A model generated the notes under the pieces. The model made no database searches, was not told where the DNA came from, and worked only from the letters and a program-made list of their open reading frames with translations. From positions 1 to 21,296 of the forward strand of contig CAYMNF010000038.1 in the NCBI GenBank assembly GCA_964391735.1: 21,296 nt of DNA, in the 5' to 3' direction. The translations under genes and the position numbers were made by a program. This DNA is from CAG-1031 sp964391735. GTDB lineage: Bacteria; Bacteroidota; Bacteroidia; Bacteroidales; Muribaculaceae. Shown piece after piece: positions 1-7,612 of this stretch. Position 1 is the first letter of the stretch; each line of letters opens with the position of its first letter.

Positions 1-14
1 GGCGCGAGGTGTGA

Positions 15-50
15 TAAATTTGCATTGACCGCGATAATTTGATAATTTTG
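15..50 (+). promoter_or_regulatory. Tandem Bacteroidetes-type promoter boxes for tig
   Basis: Two matches to the Bacteroidetes -7 consensus TAnnTTTG are seen: TAAATTTG at 15-22 and TAATTTTG at 43-50. The TTTG that ends the first box (19-22) lies exactly 20 nt before the second box, so it can serve as the -33 element of the second promoter. Transcripts would start near 28 or 56 and give leaders of about 35-65 nt before the ATG at 92. No Shine-Dalgarno sequence is visible in front of the ATG. Start sites are inferred. Confidence 0.6.
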
Positions 51-91
51 CCACTTGAAATCAAAATACTAAAGAATAGAACAGAATTGAA

Positions 92-1459
92 ATGGACGTA
101 AAGTTTCAGAAAACCGACGACGTCAAAGCCCGTCTCGCGGTTTCCATAACCGAGGCTGATTATAAAGACAAAGTTACTGCCGAGCTCAAGAAGATAGGTC
201 AGACCCACGCCCTGCCGGGTTTCCGCAAGGGCCACGTACCTATGGGTGAGTTGCAGCGCCGCTTTGGCGAGGCTGTGGCAAGCGACGTCATCAACGACCT
301 TGTATACCGTGCCGTCACAGAGTACTTGCGCGACAACAAGATTGACATTCTGGGCGAGCCGATGCCGGTTGAGATCAAGCCTCTTGACCTGAAAAAACAA
401 AAGGATTATACCTTTGAATATGACCTGGCTCTTGCCCCCGAGGTCAACATCAAGATAGACAAAGACCTCAAGGTTCCCTACTACACCATAAAGGTTTCTG
501 ACGAGATGATCGCCCAGGATGACGCCAACCTGCGCAAACGCTTCGGCGCTCAGGTTCCGGGCGAGGAGTTTGAGAAGGACGCCCTGGTGAAAGGTGTGAT
601 GATGCAACTTGACGAGGACGGCAACGTAAGCACCAAAGAGGGCGCCATACAGGTAACCGCCGCCATCGTTGCCCCCTTCACCTTCAAGAGCCCCGAGGAG
701 GCTGCCAAGTTTGAGGGTAAAAAGGTTGGCGACAAAGTAATCTTCAACCCCTGGAAGACCTGCGACGGCAACCCCGGCGAGATGGCCTCAATGCTGAACC
801 TCGACAAGGAGATTGCCAAGGATGTTAAGAGCGACTTTGAGCTTGCCATCAGCGAGATTATTGTTGTGAAACCCGCCGAGCTCAATGAGGACTTCTACAA
901 GAACGTATTCGGCCCGGACAAGGTGCACAACGAGGAGGAGTATCGCGAGGCCCTGAAACAAGGCATTGCCGCCCGCTTGGCCGGGAACAGCGAGATGCTC
1001 TTCCGCCGCGACGCTCAAAACCTCCTCATGAAGGAGTACGGCGAGCTGCCCTTGGCTGAGGATTTGCTGAAGGAGTGGGTGGTACGCCGCAACCCCGAGC
1101 AGTTCTCTGCTGAGAACGTTGACGAGGAGTTCAAAGCCATGCTCCCCTCTCTTTGCTGGCAGATTATCAGCGACCGCATTGCCACCGAGCTCGATGTTAA
1201 ACTTGAGGAGAAGGACATCCTGCAATATGCCATGTATGTTGCCCGCCAGCAGTTTGCCCAATACGGCATGAACAACCTCTCAGACGACATTGTGGAGAAC
1301 TATGCCAAGAACCTGCTTGAGGACAAGAACTTCCGCAGCCGTGCCATCGGCCAGGCCGGGGATGCCAAGCTGTTTGAGGCCATCAAAAACGCTGTCACCC
1401 TTGAGAACCACGAGGTTACCCTCGATGAGTTCACCAAGCTAATTAGTGCCGAGGACTAA
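92..1459 (+). CDS. tig: Trigger factor, ribosome-associated chaperone
   Basis: This 455-residue protein is recognised as trigger factor, the cytosolic chaperone that docks at the ribosomal exit tunnel and holds nascent chains. The N-terminal domain carries the ribosome-docking signature GFRKGHVP at residues 43-50, close to the family's GFRxGxxP. Residues about 150-265 occupy the place of the FKBP-like peptidyl-prolyl isomerase domain but look divergent, with an inserted stretch around NPWKTCDGNPGEMASML. The rest is the helical C-terminal substrate-cradling domain. The length is slightly above the E. coli protein (432 residues) and typical of Bacteroidales. The ATG at 92 lies just upstream of the expected first beta strand. 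The gene has its own promoter boxes upstream and an intrinsic terminator 20 nt after the stop, so it appears monocistronic. Whether the isomerase domain is active cannot be told from sequence alone. Confidence 0.95.
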   Translation: MDVKFQKTDDVKARLAVSITEADYKDKVTAELKKIGQTHALPGFRKGHVPMGELQRRFGEAVASDVINDLVYRAVTEYLRDNKIDILGEPMPVEIKPLDLKKQKDYTFEYDLALAPEVNIKIDKDLKVPYYTIKVSDEMIAQDDANLRKRFGAQVPGEEFEKDALVKGVMMQLDEDGNVSTKEGAIQVTAAIVAPFTFKSPEEAAKFEGKKVGDKVIFNPWKTCDGNPGEMASMLNLDKEIAKDVKSDFELAISEIIVVKPAELNEDFYKNVFGPDKVHNEEEYREALKQGIAARLAGNSEMLFRRDAQNLLMKEYGELPLAEDLLKEWVVRRNPEQFSAENVDEEFKAMLPSLCWQIISDRIATELDVKLEEKDILQYAMYVARQQFAQYGMNNLSDDIVENYAKNLLEDKNFRSRAIGQAGDAKLFEAIKNAVTLENHEVTLDEFTKLISAED

Positions 1460-1479
1460 CACACCCCCGGTTTAAACCC

Positions 1480-1521
1480 AAAACGCGCCCGGGGCAATAA
1501 GTGCCCACACGGGCGCGTTTT
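1480..1521. terminator. Strong intrinsic terminator after tig
   Basis: A perfect 12-bp inverted repeat pairs AAAACGCGCCCG (1480-1491) with CGGGCGCGTTTT (1510-1521). Inside it GGGCA (1492-1496) can pair with TGCCC (1502-1506), which extends the hairpin. The A-run on one side and T-run on the other would let it act in either direction. It separates tig from the dipeptidase gene. Confidence 0.8.
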
Positions 1522-1594
1522 CAACATAACGTGCCTGACCTTTTTGCACAACACCGATTTTTTAACACGCCAAATAATACTGACACACCACACC

Positions 1595-3241
1595 ATGCTA
1601 AAACCGATGCATACGTTACGCAAAACCTTTTGCGCCCTCGCCCTCACGGCAGCCCTCACCGGCTGGGGATGCACCAGCTTCATAGTCGGCAAAAAAGCCT
1701 CGGCCGACGGCTCGGCCATGATAACCTACGCCGCAGACTCACACACCCTGTACGGCGACATCGTCCACACCCCGGCGGCCGACCACGCCCCCGGGTCGAT
1801 GCGTCAGGTAACCGAGTGGGACACCGGCAAGCCGCTGTGTACCATCCCGCAGATACCCCATACCTACGCCGTCACCGGCAACATGAACGAGCACGGCCTG
1901 GCCATCAGCGAGAGCACCTGGGGCGGCCGTGAAGACCTGTGGGGCACCGAGGGGATAGACTACGGCAGCCTCATCTTCATTGCCCTGGAACGTTGCCGCA
2001 CACCCCGCGAGGCCATAAAGGTGATGACCGACCTTGCCAATACATACGGCTACGCCAGCGAGGGTGAAAGTTTCTCACTCACCGACGGCAACGAGGCCTG
2101 GATTCTTGAACTTATCGGCAAAGGAAAGTATGGCAAGGGTGTGGTTTGGGTAGCACGGCGCATCCCCGACGATGCCATCTCAGGGCACGCCAACCACCCG
2201 CGCATCCATCAGTTCCCCCTTGATGATAAAGAAACGCTCTATGCCCCTGACGTAGTTGAATTTGCACGCCAACGCGGATGGTTTACCGGTCACGACCGCG
2301 ACTTTGACTTCTCAAGCACATACGCTGTTACCGACGAGGGGGCTACCCGCGGGTGCGACGGGCGCGTGTGGTCATTCTTCCGCGCCAACAGTGCCGACAA
2401 GGATGCTATGGACCAATACCTGCCGTGGGTATTGCACTGCCAGGGAGAGCCTTTCCCCTTGTGGATAAAGCCTGAGAAGCCCCTGAGCGTGCGAGATGTC
2501 CAGAATGCCATGCGTGACCATTTTGAGGGGAATGCCCTGGACATGACCAAGGACATCGGTGCCGGCCCCTTCACCGTCCCCTATCGCTGGCGCCCCATGA
2601 CCTACAAGGTTGACGGCAAGACCTATACCCACGAGCGCGCCACGGCCACACAGCAGACCGGTTTCTCATTTGTGGCCCAATGCAACGCCGACGCCCCCGC
2701 GCAGCGCCGCTGCACACTGTGGTTTGGCGCCGACGACACCAATACGTGCGTATATGTGCCCATCTTCAACAGTGCCAACCGGGTACCCTACCAGTTTGCC
2801 CGCGGCAACGGCGACATGTACAACATATCATGGGACGCGGCCTTCTGGGTTAACAACTATGTTGCCAATCAAGCCTACAACCGCTACTCACAGATGATTC
2901 CTGACATACGCCGCGTGCAAAACGGCCAGGAGGACCTTATTGCCGAAGAGACCGCAGCCCTGATAGCACAGACCGACGCCCTGCCGGCAGCCGAGGCCGC
3001 TGAGCAGCTTGCCGCATACAGCGACATGGCAGCCCAACGGTATGTCAAGGCATATAAGGAGTTGGGAGATTATCTGTTGGTGAAATATCTTGACGGCAAC
3101 ATCAAAAAGGAGAAAGACGGCAAATTTGCCGTGAACGAGTATGGTGTGCCCGTGCAGCCTGAGTTCGGCGGATACAACGAGGAGTATTACCGCACAATAG
3201 CAACATCACCGGACGGCCCGCGCCTGGAAGTTAAAGAGTAA
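1595..3241 (+). CDS. Secreted C69 family dipeptidase (Ntn hydrolase)
   Basis: The product belongs to peptidase family C69 (formerly U34), N-terminal-nucleophile dipeptidases such as PepD. With the ATG at 1595 it has 548 residues; an ATG at 1607 would remove four. The upstream frame can be opened further only from a TTG at 1544, which would put a polar leader before the signal sequence. The N-terminus (LRKTFCALALTAALTGWG) is a signal peptide that ends right at Cys26. The following CTSFIVGKKASADGS is the family's nucleophile motif, in which the Cys becomes the mature N-terminus and attacks the peptide bond. The conserved DGNEAWILEL stretch of the family follows further on. The protein is therefore probably periplasmic or surface-exposed and trims dipeptides for uptake. 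The next gene starts 7 nt after the stop, so the two are probably cotranscribed. No good TAnnTTTG box was found upstream. Confidence 0.9.
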   Translation: MLKPMHTLRKTFCALALTAALTGWGCTSFIVGKKASADGSAMITYAADSHTLYGDIVHTPAADHAPGSMRQVTEWDTGKPLCTIPQIPHTYAVTGNMNEHGLAISESTWGGREDLWGTEGIDYGSLIFIALERCRTPREAIKVMTDLANTYGYASEGESFSLTDGNEAWILELIGKGKYGKGVVWVARRIPDDAISGHANHPRIHQFPLDDKETLYAPDVVEFARQRGWFTGHDRDFDFSSTYAVTDEGATRGCDGRVWSFFRANSADKDAMDQYLPWVLHCQGEPFPLWIKPEKPLSVRDVQNAMRDHFEGNALDMTKDIGAGPFTVPYRWRPMTYKVDGKTYTHERATATQQTGFSFVAQCNADAPAQRRCTLWFGADDTNTCVYVPIFNSANRVPYQFARGNGDMYNISWDAAFWVNNYVANQAYNRYSQMIPDIRRVQNGQEDLIAEETAALIAQTDALPAAEAAEQLAAYSDMAAQRYVKAYKELGDYLLVKYLDGNIKKEKDGKFAVNEYGVPVQPEFGGYNEEYYRTIATSPDGPRLEVKE

Positions 3242-3248
3242 CCTCCCT

Positions 3249-4469
3249 TTGAGCCTGAACCTATACGACGCAAGACGGTGGGGCACGTTGACGTTTTTGT
3301 TGACGGCCCTTGCCGTTGTTGTCGGGTTCCTGTGGTTCAGCAACTCGTTGGTCAAAGACCTCTCAGAGCAAGAACGCGCACGCATGCAGATATGGGCCAA
3401 CGCCACGCGCGAGATTGCCGGGGCAGGCATCAATGACGAGGGGCAGGGGGTTGACTTTGACTTCCTGCTGTCGATCATTGAGGAGAACCGCAACATCCCG
3501 GTATTGCTTACCGATGACAACGACCGGATAATCACCCACCGCAACTTCAACCTGCCTGAGCCGGTAGACTCTGCCAACCCCCTGTACATCTCCCCGGCCA
3601 ACCGAGCTTTCCTGCAAAAGAAGCTCGAGGGGTTGCGCAACACCCCTAACGTCATACACATACACATCACAACCGGGGTTGACCAGCACCTGTACTATGA
3701 GGACTCGCGCCTGTTGCGCAGCCTCAGTTTCTACCCATACGTGCAGGTGCTTGTGATGTTGGCCTTCATTGCCGTGCTGTATTTTGCCATGTCCTCAACC
3801 AAAAAGGCTGAACAGAACAAGGTGTGGGTTGGCCTGTCAAAGGAGACTGCCCACCAGTTGGGGACACCCATATCATCCCTAATGGCATGGACCGAGCTGC
3901 TCCCTGAAATGGGCGCGCCGCGCGAGGCTGTTGATGAGATTGAGAAGGATGTGAAGCGTCTGGCCACCGTTGCGTCACGTTTCGGCAAAATCGGTTCAAC
4001 GCCAACCCTTGAACTATCTGATGTCGGTGAGGTAATCAATCGCTCGACCTCCTACATGGCCACGCGCATATCAAACCGCATAAAGCTCACCGCCGAGCCC
4101 TCAACCGACCCGTTGCCCGCCATGCTCTGCGAGCCGCTGTTCCAGTGGGTAATGGAGAACCTGATTAAAAACGCCGTTGACGCCATGGATGGCTCTGGCA
4201 GTATTGACGTCACTACGCGCACCGAGGGGCAAGGCAAAAACCGCAAAATCATCATTGATGTCACCGACAGCGGCAAGGGCATCCCGCGTAAAAACTTCAA
4301 GACTGTGTTTCACCCCGGTTATACCACAAAAAAACGCGGCTGGGGCCTGGGCCTGGCTTTGGCAAAGCGCATAGTCGAGCAATACCACAACGGGCAGATC
4401 TTTGTGGCTGCATCCACGCCGGGCCAGGGGACAACCTTCCGCATCATCGTGCCGGCGGCCACAACCTGA
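3249..4469 (+). CDS. Membrane sensor histidine kinase, no adjacent response regulator
   Basis: A 406-residue sensor kinase. Two membrane segments (about residues 13-31 and 162-181) enclose a periplasmic sensor region of about 130 residues with no domain I can name. The dimerisation box KETAHQLGTPISSLM places the phosphorylated His at 202. The ATPase domain has an N box (ENLIKNAVDAM, 303-313), a G1 box (DSGKGIP, 340-346) and a G2 box (GWGLGLALAK, 364-373). The HQLGTP form is common among Bacteroidetes kinases. The start is unusual: the frame opens after a TAG at 3198, has no ATG before residue 46, and needs the TTG at 3249 to include the first membrane helix. It sits 7 nt behind the dipeptidase gene. 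No response regulator is next to it, so the partner must be elsewhere. The 3' end converges on rnpB with only 28 nt between them. Confidence 0.9.
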   Translation: MSLNLYDARRWGTLTFLLTALAVVVGFLWFSNSLVKDLSEQERARMQIWANATREIAGAGINDEGQGVDFDFLLSIIEENRNIPVLLTDDNDRIITHRNFNLPEPVDSANPLYISPANRAFLQKKLEGLRNTPNVIHIHITTGVDQHLYYEDSRLLRSLSFYPYVQVLVMLAFIAVLYFAMSSTKKAEQNKVWVGLSKETAHQLGTPISSLMAWTELLPEMGAPREAVDEIEKDVKRLATVASRFGKIGSTPTLELSDVGEVINRSTSYMATRISNRIKLTAEPSTDPLPAMLCEPLFQWVMENLIKNAVDAMDGSGSIDVTTRTEGQGKNRKIIIDVTDSGKGIPRKNFKTVFHPGYTTKKRGWGLGLALAKRIVEQYHNGQIFVAASTPGQGTTFRIIVPAATT

Positions 4470-4485
4470 CCGGGTTCTCAAACAT

Positions 4486-4510
4486 CAAAGAAAAAAAGAA
4501 AGGTCGGGGC
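4486..4510 (-). terminator. Probable 3' end signal of rnpB
   Basis: Read on the minus strand, the 3' strand of the RNase P RNA P1 helix (4510 down to 4498) runs straight into a T-rich tract of about 12 nt (4498 down to 4487). This fits an intrinsic termination signal. The same DNA lies just behind the stop of the converging histidine kinase gene. Confidence 0.5.
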
Positions 4511-4875
4511 TGTAAGCCGGGTTCTGTCAGTGAGGTTACCCCCACTGCGATGTCATTTATCCAGGCCTGCGGTCACCCGCAGGCTCAAGCAGCCTACCCC
4601 CCGGCATCGGACGAGCAGCCCTCATCTGCCGGTATACTTGGCCTTGCAACCCATAAGGCGTGCGTCACCTGATGTCGCCGTCAGGCACGGTGGGCTCTTA
4701 CCCCGCCTTTTCACCCTTACCGGTATGATTGACACGTCAATCCCCGGCGGTAATTTTCTGTCACGCTACTCTGCTGTTGCCAACAGCTTCCCGTTAGGAA
4801 ATATGGTGCTCTGTGTTGCCCGGACTTTCCTCTTGCCGCCTATATCGGCAAGCGACACCGCGCCCCGGCCTTTCA
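4498..4875 (-). ncRNA. rnpB: RNase P RNA (bacterial class A)
   Basis: This is the catalytic RNA of ribonuclease P, which removes 5' leaders from tRNA precursors. On the minus strand the universal block GAGGAAAGTCCGGGC is read from 4832 to 4818, and the 3' conserved block ACAGAACCCGGCTTAC from 4527 to 4512. An ACAGAAA element lies at 4761-4755. The ends are set by the P1 helix: GAAAGGCCGGGGC (4874-4862) pairs with GCCCCGACCTTTC (4510-4498) over 13 bp with one C-A mismatch. The size of about 377 nt is normal for class A. A TAACTTTG promoter box lies 6 nt upstream of the proposed 5' end. It is the only gene on the minus strand in the window. The exact ends are estimated to within a few bases. 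Confidence 0.95.
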
Positions 4876-4880
4876 GCGGG

Positions 4881-4917
4881 CAAAGTTAGTTCCTTTAACC
4901 GAAAATCGCTAATTTTG
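4881..4917. promoter_or_regulatory. Overlapping divergent promoters for rnpB (-) and tatD (+)
   Basis: On the minus strand, TAACTTTG (4888-4881) is the -7 box for rnpB. On the plus strand, TAATTTTG (4910-4917) is the -7 box for tatD. The -33 element expected 20 nt upstream of each is TTAG (plus 4886-4889; minus 4912-4909), one base off TTTG, and each overlaps the opposing -7 box. The two outer blocks CAAAGTTAG (4881-4889) and CTAATTTTG (4909-4917) form an inverted repeat with 8 of 9 matches. The boxes are seen in the sequence; the regulatory consequence is inference. Confidence 0.65.
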
Positions 4918-4922
4918 CAACG

Positions 4923-5705
4923 ATGAAAATCGTTGATACACATACACACATATATTTACCTGAGTATGACGAGGACCGCGACGCCGTTATGCAACGTGCA
5001 GCTGAGGCGGGGGTTGAGCTGATGGTTTTGCCGGGGGTGGACCAGAACTCATTCGGCCCCATCAAGCAGCTGCATGCTCGGTACCCTGATGTCACTGTGG
5101 CAGCGGCAGGGATTCATCCCACCGAGGTACAAGAGGCATGGCAGGCACAGGTCGATGCCGTGGAGCGTGAGCTCAACGAGCACCCCGACGTATATAAGGC
5201 GTTGGGTGAAGTTGGCATTGACCTGTATTGGGACAGCGAGGGGCGCGACCGACAGATGCAGGCCCTGGATGCACAACTGTCATTAGCGGCCAGCCGGGGA
5301 CTGCCGGTGCTGTTTCATTGCCGTGAGGGGCTTAAAGAGACCCTTGATGTGCTCAGGCCATACGCATCCTCCATCCCCCGGGCGGTATTCCACTGTTGGG
5401 GAGGGGATGAAGGGGATGTCGCCGCCGTGCGACGCGTTCTGCCACAGGCCTTTTTTGGTATCGGCGGTATCGTAACATTCAAGAAATCGGCATTACCGGG
5501 CGTGTTACCCGCTATCGGGGCCGAGTTTATCGTCACCGAGACTGATGCCCCCTGGCTTGCTCCCACCCCCAACCGGGGAAAACGTAATGAGCCGGCCTAT
5601 CTACCCGCCGTGGTAAACGCCATAGCGGGCGCGTTGGGGTGTGACGCCGAACCTCTGGCAAACCGCCTGGTGCAAAACGCTTATACACTTTTGGGCCTCC
5701 AGTGA
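4923..5705 (+). CDS. TatD family metal-dependent hydrolase
   Basis: A 260-residue TatD-type hydrolase of the amidohydrolase superfamily, a TIM barrel that usually acts as a DNase or exonuclease in the cytosol. The metal ligands are all present: HxH at His7 and His9 (DTHTH), Glu96 (GEVGID), His132 (FHCRE), His157 (FHCWGG) and Asp208 (ETDAPW). The C-terminal PTPNRGKRNEPAY motif is also typical of TatD/YcfH proteins. Length matches the family. The ATG at 4923 lies only 5 nt behind the -7 box, so the mRNA may be leaderless or nearly so. A separate promoter box sits just after the stop, so the following gene can be transcribed on its own. The physiological substrate of this paralogue cannot be told from sequence. 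Confidence 0.93.
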   Translation: MKIVDTHTHIYLPEYDEDRDAVMQRAAEAGVELMVLPGVDQNSFGPIKQLHARYPDVTVAAAGIHPTEVQEAWQAQVDAVERELNEHPDVYKALGEVGIDLYWDSEGRDRQMQALDAQLSLAASRGLPVLFHCREGLKETLDVLRPYASSIPRAVFHCWGGDEGDVAAVRRVLPQAFFGIGGIVTFKKSALPGVLPAIGAEFIVTETDAPWLAPTPNRGKRNEPAYLPAVVNAIAGALGCDAEPLANRLVQNAYTLLGLQ

Positions 5706-5709
5706 CACT

Positions 5710-5741
5710 ATTGCCAAAAATCACAATAGGTATTACCTTTG
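5710..5741 (+). promoter_or_regulatory. Promoter before the YihY/BrkB gene
   Basis: TACCTTTG at 5734-5741 matches the -7 consensus. ATTG at 5710-5713 lies exactly 20 nt upstream, where the -33 element is expected. The predicted start near 5747 leaves a leader of about 30 nt before the ATG at 5776. It is probably the promoter of the long run of genes to 12335. Confidence 0.6.
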
Positions 5742-5775
5742 TGGTGAAGGATTATACTTAAATAGCGCTATACCA

Positions 5776-7146
5776 ATGAGCAAGAGGGTTGAACAACTGA
5801 CACAATTTATTGAGAAGATGCAGGTGCGCTCCCGTGCCATTATTGCCTATTGCTCGGTTGGGGTATGGCGTGATGCCCGCAATCTGTGGTGGGTGCAATT
5901 GGTGAAAATCGGTAACCTGACGGTGCGCGGATTCCTTGACGGGGACCTGCAGAACAAGGCATGTGCCATGACATACCGCACCCTGCTGGCCATTGTCCCC
6001 TTCCTTGCCATGGTGCTGGCCATTGGCCGCGGCTTTGGACTTGGCAACCTTCTGCAAAACGAACTTATCGAGATGTTCCCATCCCAGGCCCGGGCCTTGG
6101 AGGCCGCCTTCGGGTTCGTTGACAAATACCTTGCACAGAGCTCTGAGGGGATATTCGTTGGGGTCGGCCTCCTGTTCCTGTTGTGGACGTTGGTGTCGCT
6201 GCTCAACAATGTTGAGGATGTCTTCAACAAGATATGGAGCATAAAGTCTACCCGCAGCCTGTGGCGCAAACTCAGCGACTACACGGCCATCCTCCTCATC
6301 CTGCCGATTCTGATGATATGCTCAAGCGGTTTGTCGATTTTCATGTCGACGGCCCTGCACCGCATTTTTGCCTTTGAGTTTATGACGCCGGTTATCTCCT
6401 TTGTGCTTGACTCACTGTCTGTGGTGCTGTCATGGCTCACCTTTGCGGGGGCGTATGCGTTTATCCCCAACACGCGCATCAAGTTCAAGAACGCCCTGGC
6501 GTGCGGTGTGCTGGCCGGCACAGGCTTTGAAATCCTACAGTGGCTGTTTGTCAGCGGCCAGATGTATGTGTCAAAGTACAACGCCGTCTACGGCTCATTC
6601 TCCTTCCTCCCTCTGTTGCTGATTTGGCTGCAATTGGTATGGCTGATAACCTTCATCGGGGCCCGTATCTGCTTCTCGTCGCAAAACATTATGCGCTTCA
6701 GTTTTGACAGCGAGGTTAACCGCATAGCCCCTCAATACCGCATAAAGGTTACCATGGCTGTGATAACCGTCATAGTGCAGCGCTTCAGCAACAACCTCTC
6801 ACCCCTCTCACCCCAACAACTGATGAAAATGTATGCCCTGCCGGCAAAACTGGTTGACGACATTGTGGCGCGGCTTATCGAGACCGACCTTGTATGCCGG
6901 GTTGCCCGCAACAAGGAGACCGACATCAATGCCCTGCCGTTGGCGCCCACCCACCCTCTGGCAACGTACACCGTGGGTAATATACTGAAGATTCTCAACG
7001 GGTTCGGAGACAAAAACTTTATCCCCGATTTTGCCGTGTGTTTTGACTCTGTGATAAAGCAGATGGAGGCCGCCGACGGGCGTTTGGCCGAATCCTCCAC
7101 TCCCCTCACCGACCTTAAAGTGTGCACCCCGGGTGCCGTCCAATAA
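5776..7146 (+). CDS. YihY/BrkB family inner-membrane protein with C-terminal extension
   Basis: The product (456 residues) belongs to the YihY/virulence factor BrkB family of polytopic inner-membrane proteins, whose biochemical role is not settled; the old RNase BN label is not supported. After an amphipathic start, hydrophobic segments appear at about 66-84, 126-143, 168-190, 206-230, 242-258 and 275-298. The family motif around NAVYGSFSFLPLLLIWLQ (269-286) lies before the last one. Residues about 320-456 form a soluble tail not found in short YihY proteins. Its LSPQQLMKMYALPAKLVDDIVARLIETDLV part resembles a winged helix. The frame could open at 5641 inside tatD, but that start would lie upstream of the promoter box, so the ATG at 5776 is chosen. 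The dCMP deaminase gene starts 7 nt after the stop. Confidence 0.88.
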   Translation: MSKRVEQLTQFIEKMQVRSRAIIAYCSVGVWRDARNLWWVQLVKIGNLTVRGFLDGDLQNKACAMTYRTLLAIVPFLAMVLAIGRGFGLGNLLQNELIEMFPSQARALEAAFGFVDKYLAQSSEGIFVGVGLLFLLWTLVSLLNNVEDVFNKIWSIKSTRSLWRKLSDYTAILLILPILMICSSGLSIFMSTALHRIFAFEFMTPVISFVLDSLSVVLSWLTFAGAYAFIPNTRIKFKNALACGVLAGTGFEILQWLFVSGQMYVSKYNAVYGSFSFLPLLLIWLQLVWLITFIGARICFSSQNIMRFSFDSEVNRIAPQYRIKVTMAVITVIVQRFSNNLSPLSPQQLMKMYALPAKLVDDIVARLIETDLVCRVARNKETDINALPLAPTHPLATYTVGNILKILNGFGDKNFIPDFAVCFDSVIKQMEAADGRLAESSTPLTDLKVCTPGAVQ

Positions 7147-7153
7147 AGAAAAA

Positions 7154-7612
7154 ATGAACAACAATCACGATAATCTCCAAAAGCAATTGGTTCTGGACAG
7201 CCGGTACCTGCGCATGGCACGTATATGGGCCGAGAACTCATACTGCGTGCGTCGTAAAGTGGGTGCCCTGTTGGTAAAGGACCGCATGATAATCTCAGAC
7301 GGATACAACGGCACCCCCGCCGGGTTTGAGAATGTGTGCGAAAACAGCGAGGGCCTCACCAAGCCCTACGTGCTGCATGCCGAGGCCAACGCCATCACCA
7401 AGGTTGCCCGCTCAAATAACTCAAGCGAGGGGTCAACGCTCTACATCACCGCCTCGCCGTGCCTTGACTGTGCCAAGCTTATAATCCAAGCGGGGATTCG
7501 CCGCGTAGTGTTCAATGAACTGTACCGCATCACCGACGGCATCGACCTGCTGAAACGTGCCGGCATCGAGGTGCTTCACCTGCAAGACCTTTCACCTGAC
7601 ACCTATATATGA
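7154..7612 (+). CDS. dCMP deaminase (ComEB family)
   Basis: This 152-residue zinc enzyme probably converts dCMP to dUMP, the precursor of dTMP. The catalytic core is visible: His75 and Glu77 in LHAEANAI bind zinc and shuttle the proton, and Cys103 and Cys106 in SPCLDCAK complete the zinc site. The DGYNGTPAGFENVC stretch (49-62) is the substrate-recognition segment typical of dCMP deaminases and separates it from cytidine or tRNA-adenosine deaminases. The ATG at 7154 lies 7 nt after the previous stop; a GTG at 7133 would overlap the YihY gene and add seven residues. The 3' end overlaps the protease gene by four bases (ATGA), which suggests translational coupling. A 5-formyl-THF cyclo-ligase follows two genes later, so two genes linked to thymidylate and folate metabolism share the operon. 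Confidence 0.92.
   Translation: MNNNHDNLQKQLVLDSRYLRMARIWAENSYCVRRKVGALLVKDRMIISDGYNGTPAGFENVCENSEGLTKPYVLHAEANAITKVARSNNSSEGSTLYITASPCLDCAKLIIQAGIRRVVFNELYRITDGIDLLKRAGIEVLHLQDLSPDTYI

Noticed and set aside
788..1261. Long open frame on the minus strand inside tig (157 codons)
   Set aside because: It lies fully inside a certain gene, has no promoter box and shows no recognisable motif. It is a by-product of codon bias on the coding strand, as are the other long antisense frames in this window.
1650..1675. Possible lipobox in the C69 dipeptidase
   Set aside because: The residues before the Cys are G-W-G, and Trp at -2 does not fit a lipobox. The Cys is followed by the family's nucleophile motif instead.
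4470..4525. Direct repeat CCGGGTTCT at 4470-4478 and 4517-4525
   Set aside because: The second copy is part of the conserved RNase P RNA 3' block. With nine bases and no other mobile-element trait, chance is the simplest explanation.
4530..4889. Plus-strand open frame of 119 codons
   Set aside because: It is antisense to the RNase P RNA, whose conserved blocks and P1 helix explain this stretch completely.
5641..5775. Upstream extension of the YihY/BrkB frame into tatD
   Set aside because: The extra 45 codons overlap tatD and lie largely upstream of a good promoter box at 5734-5741, and they add a stretch unlike the family's N-terminus.
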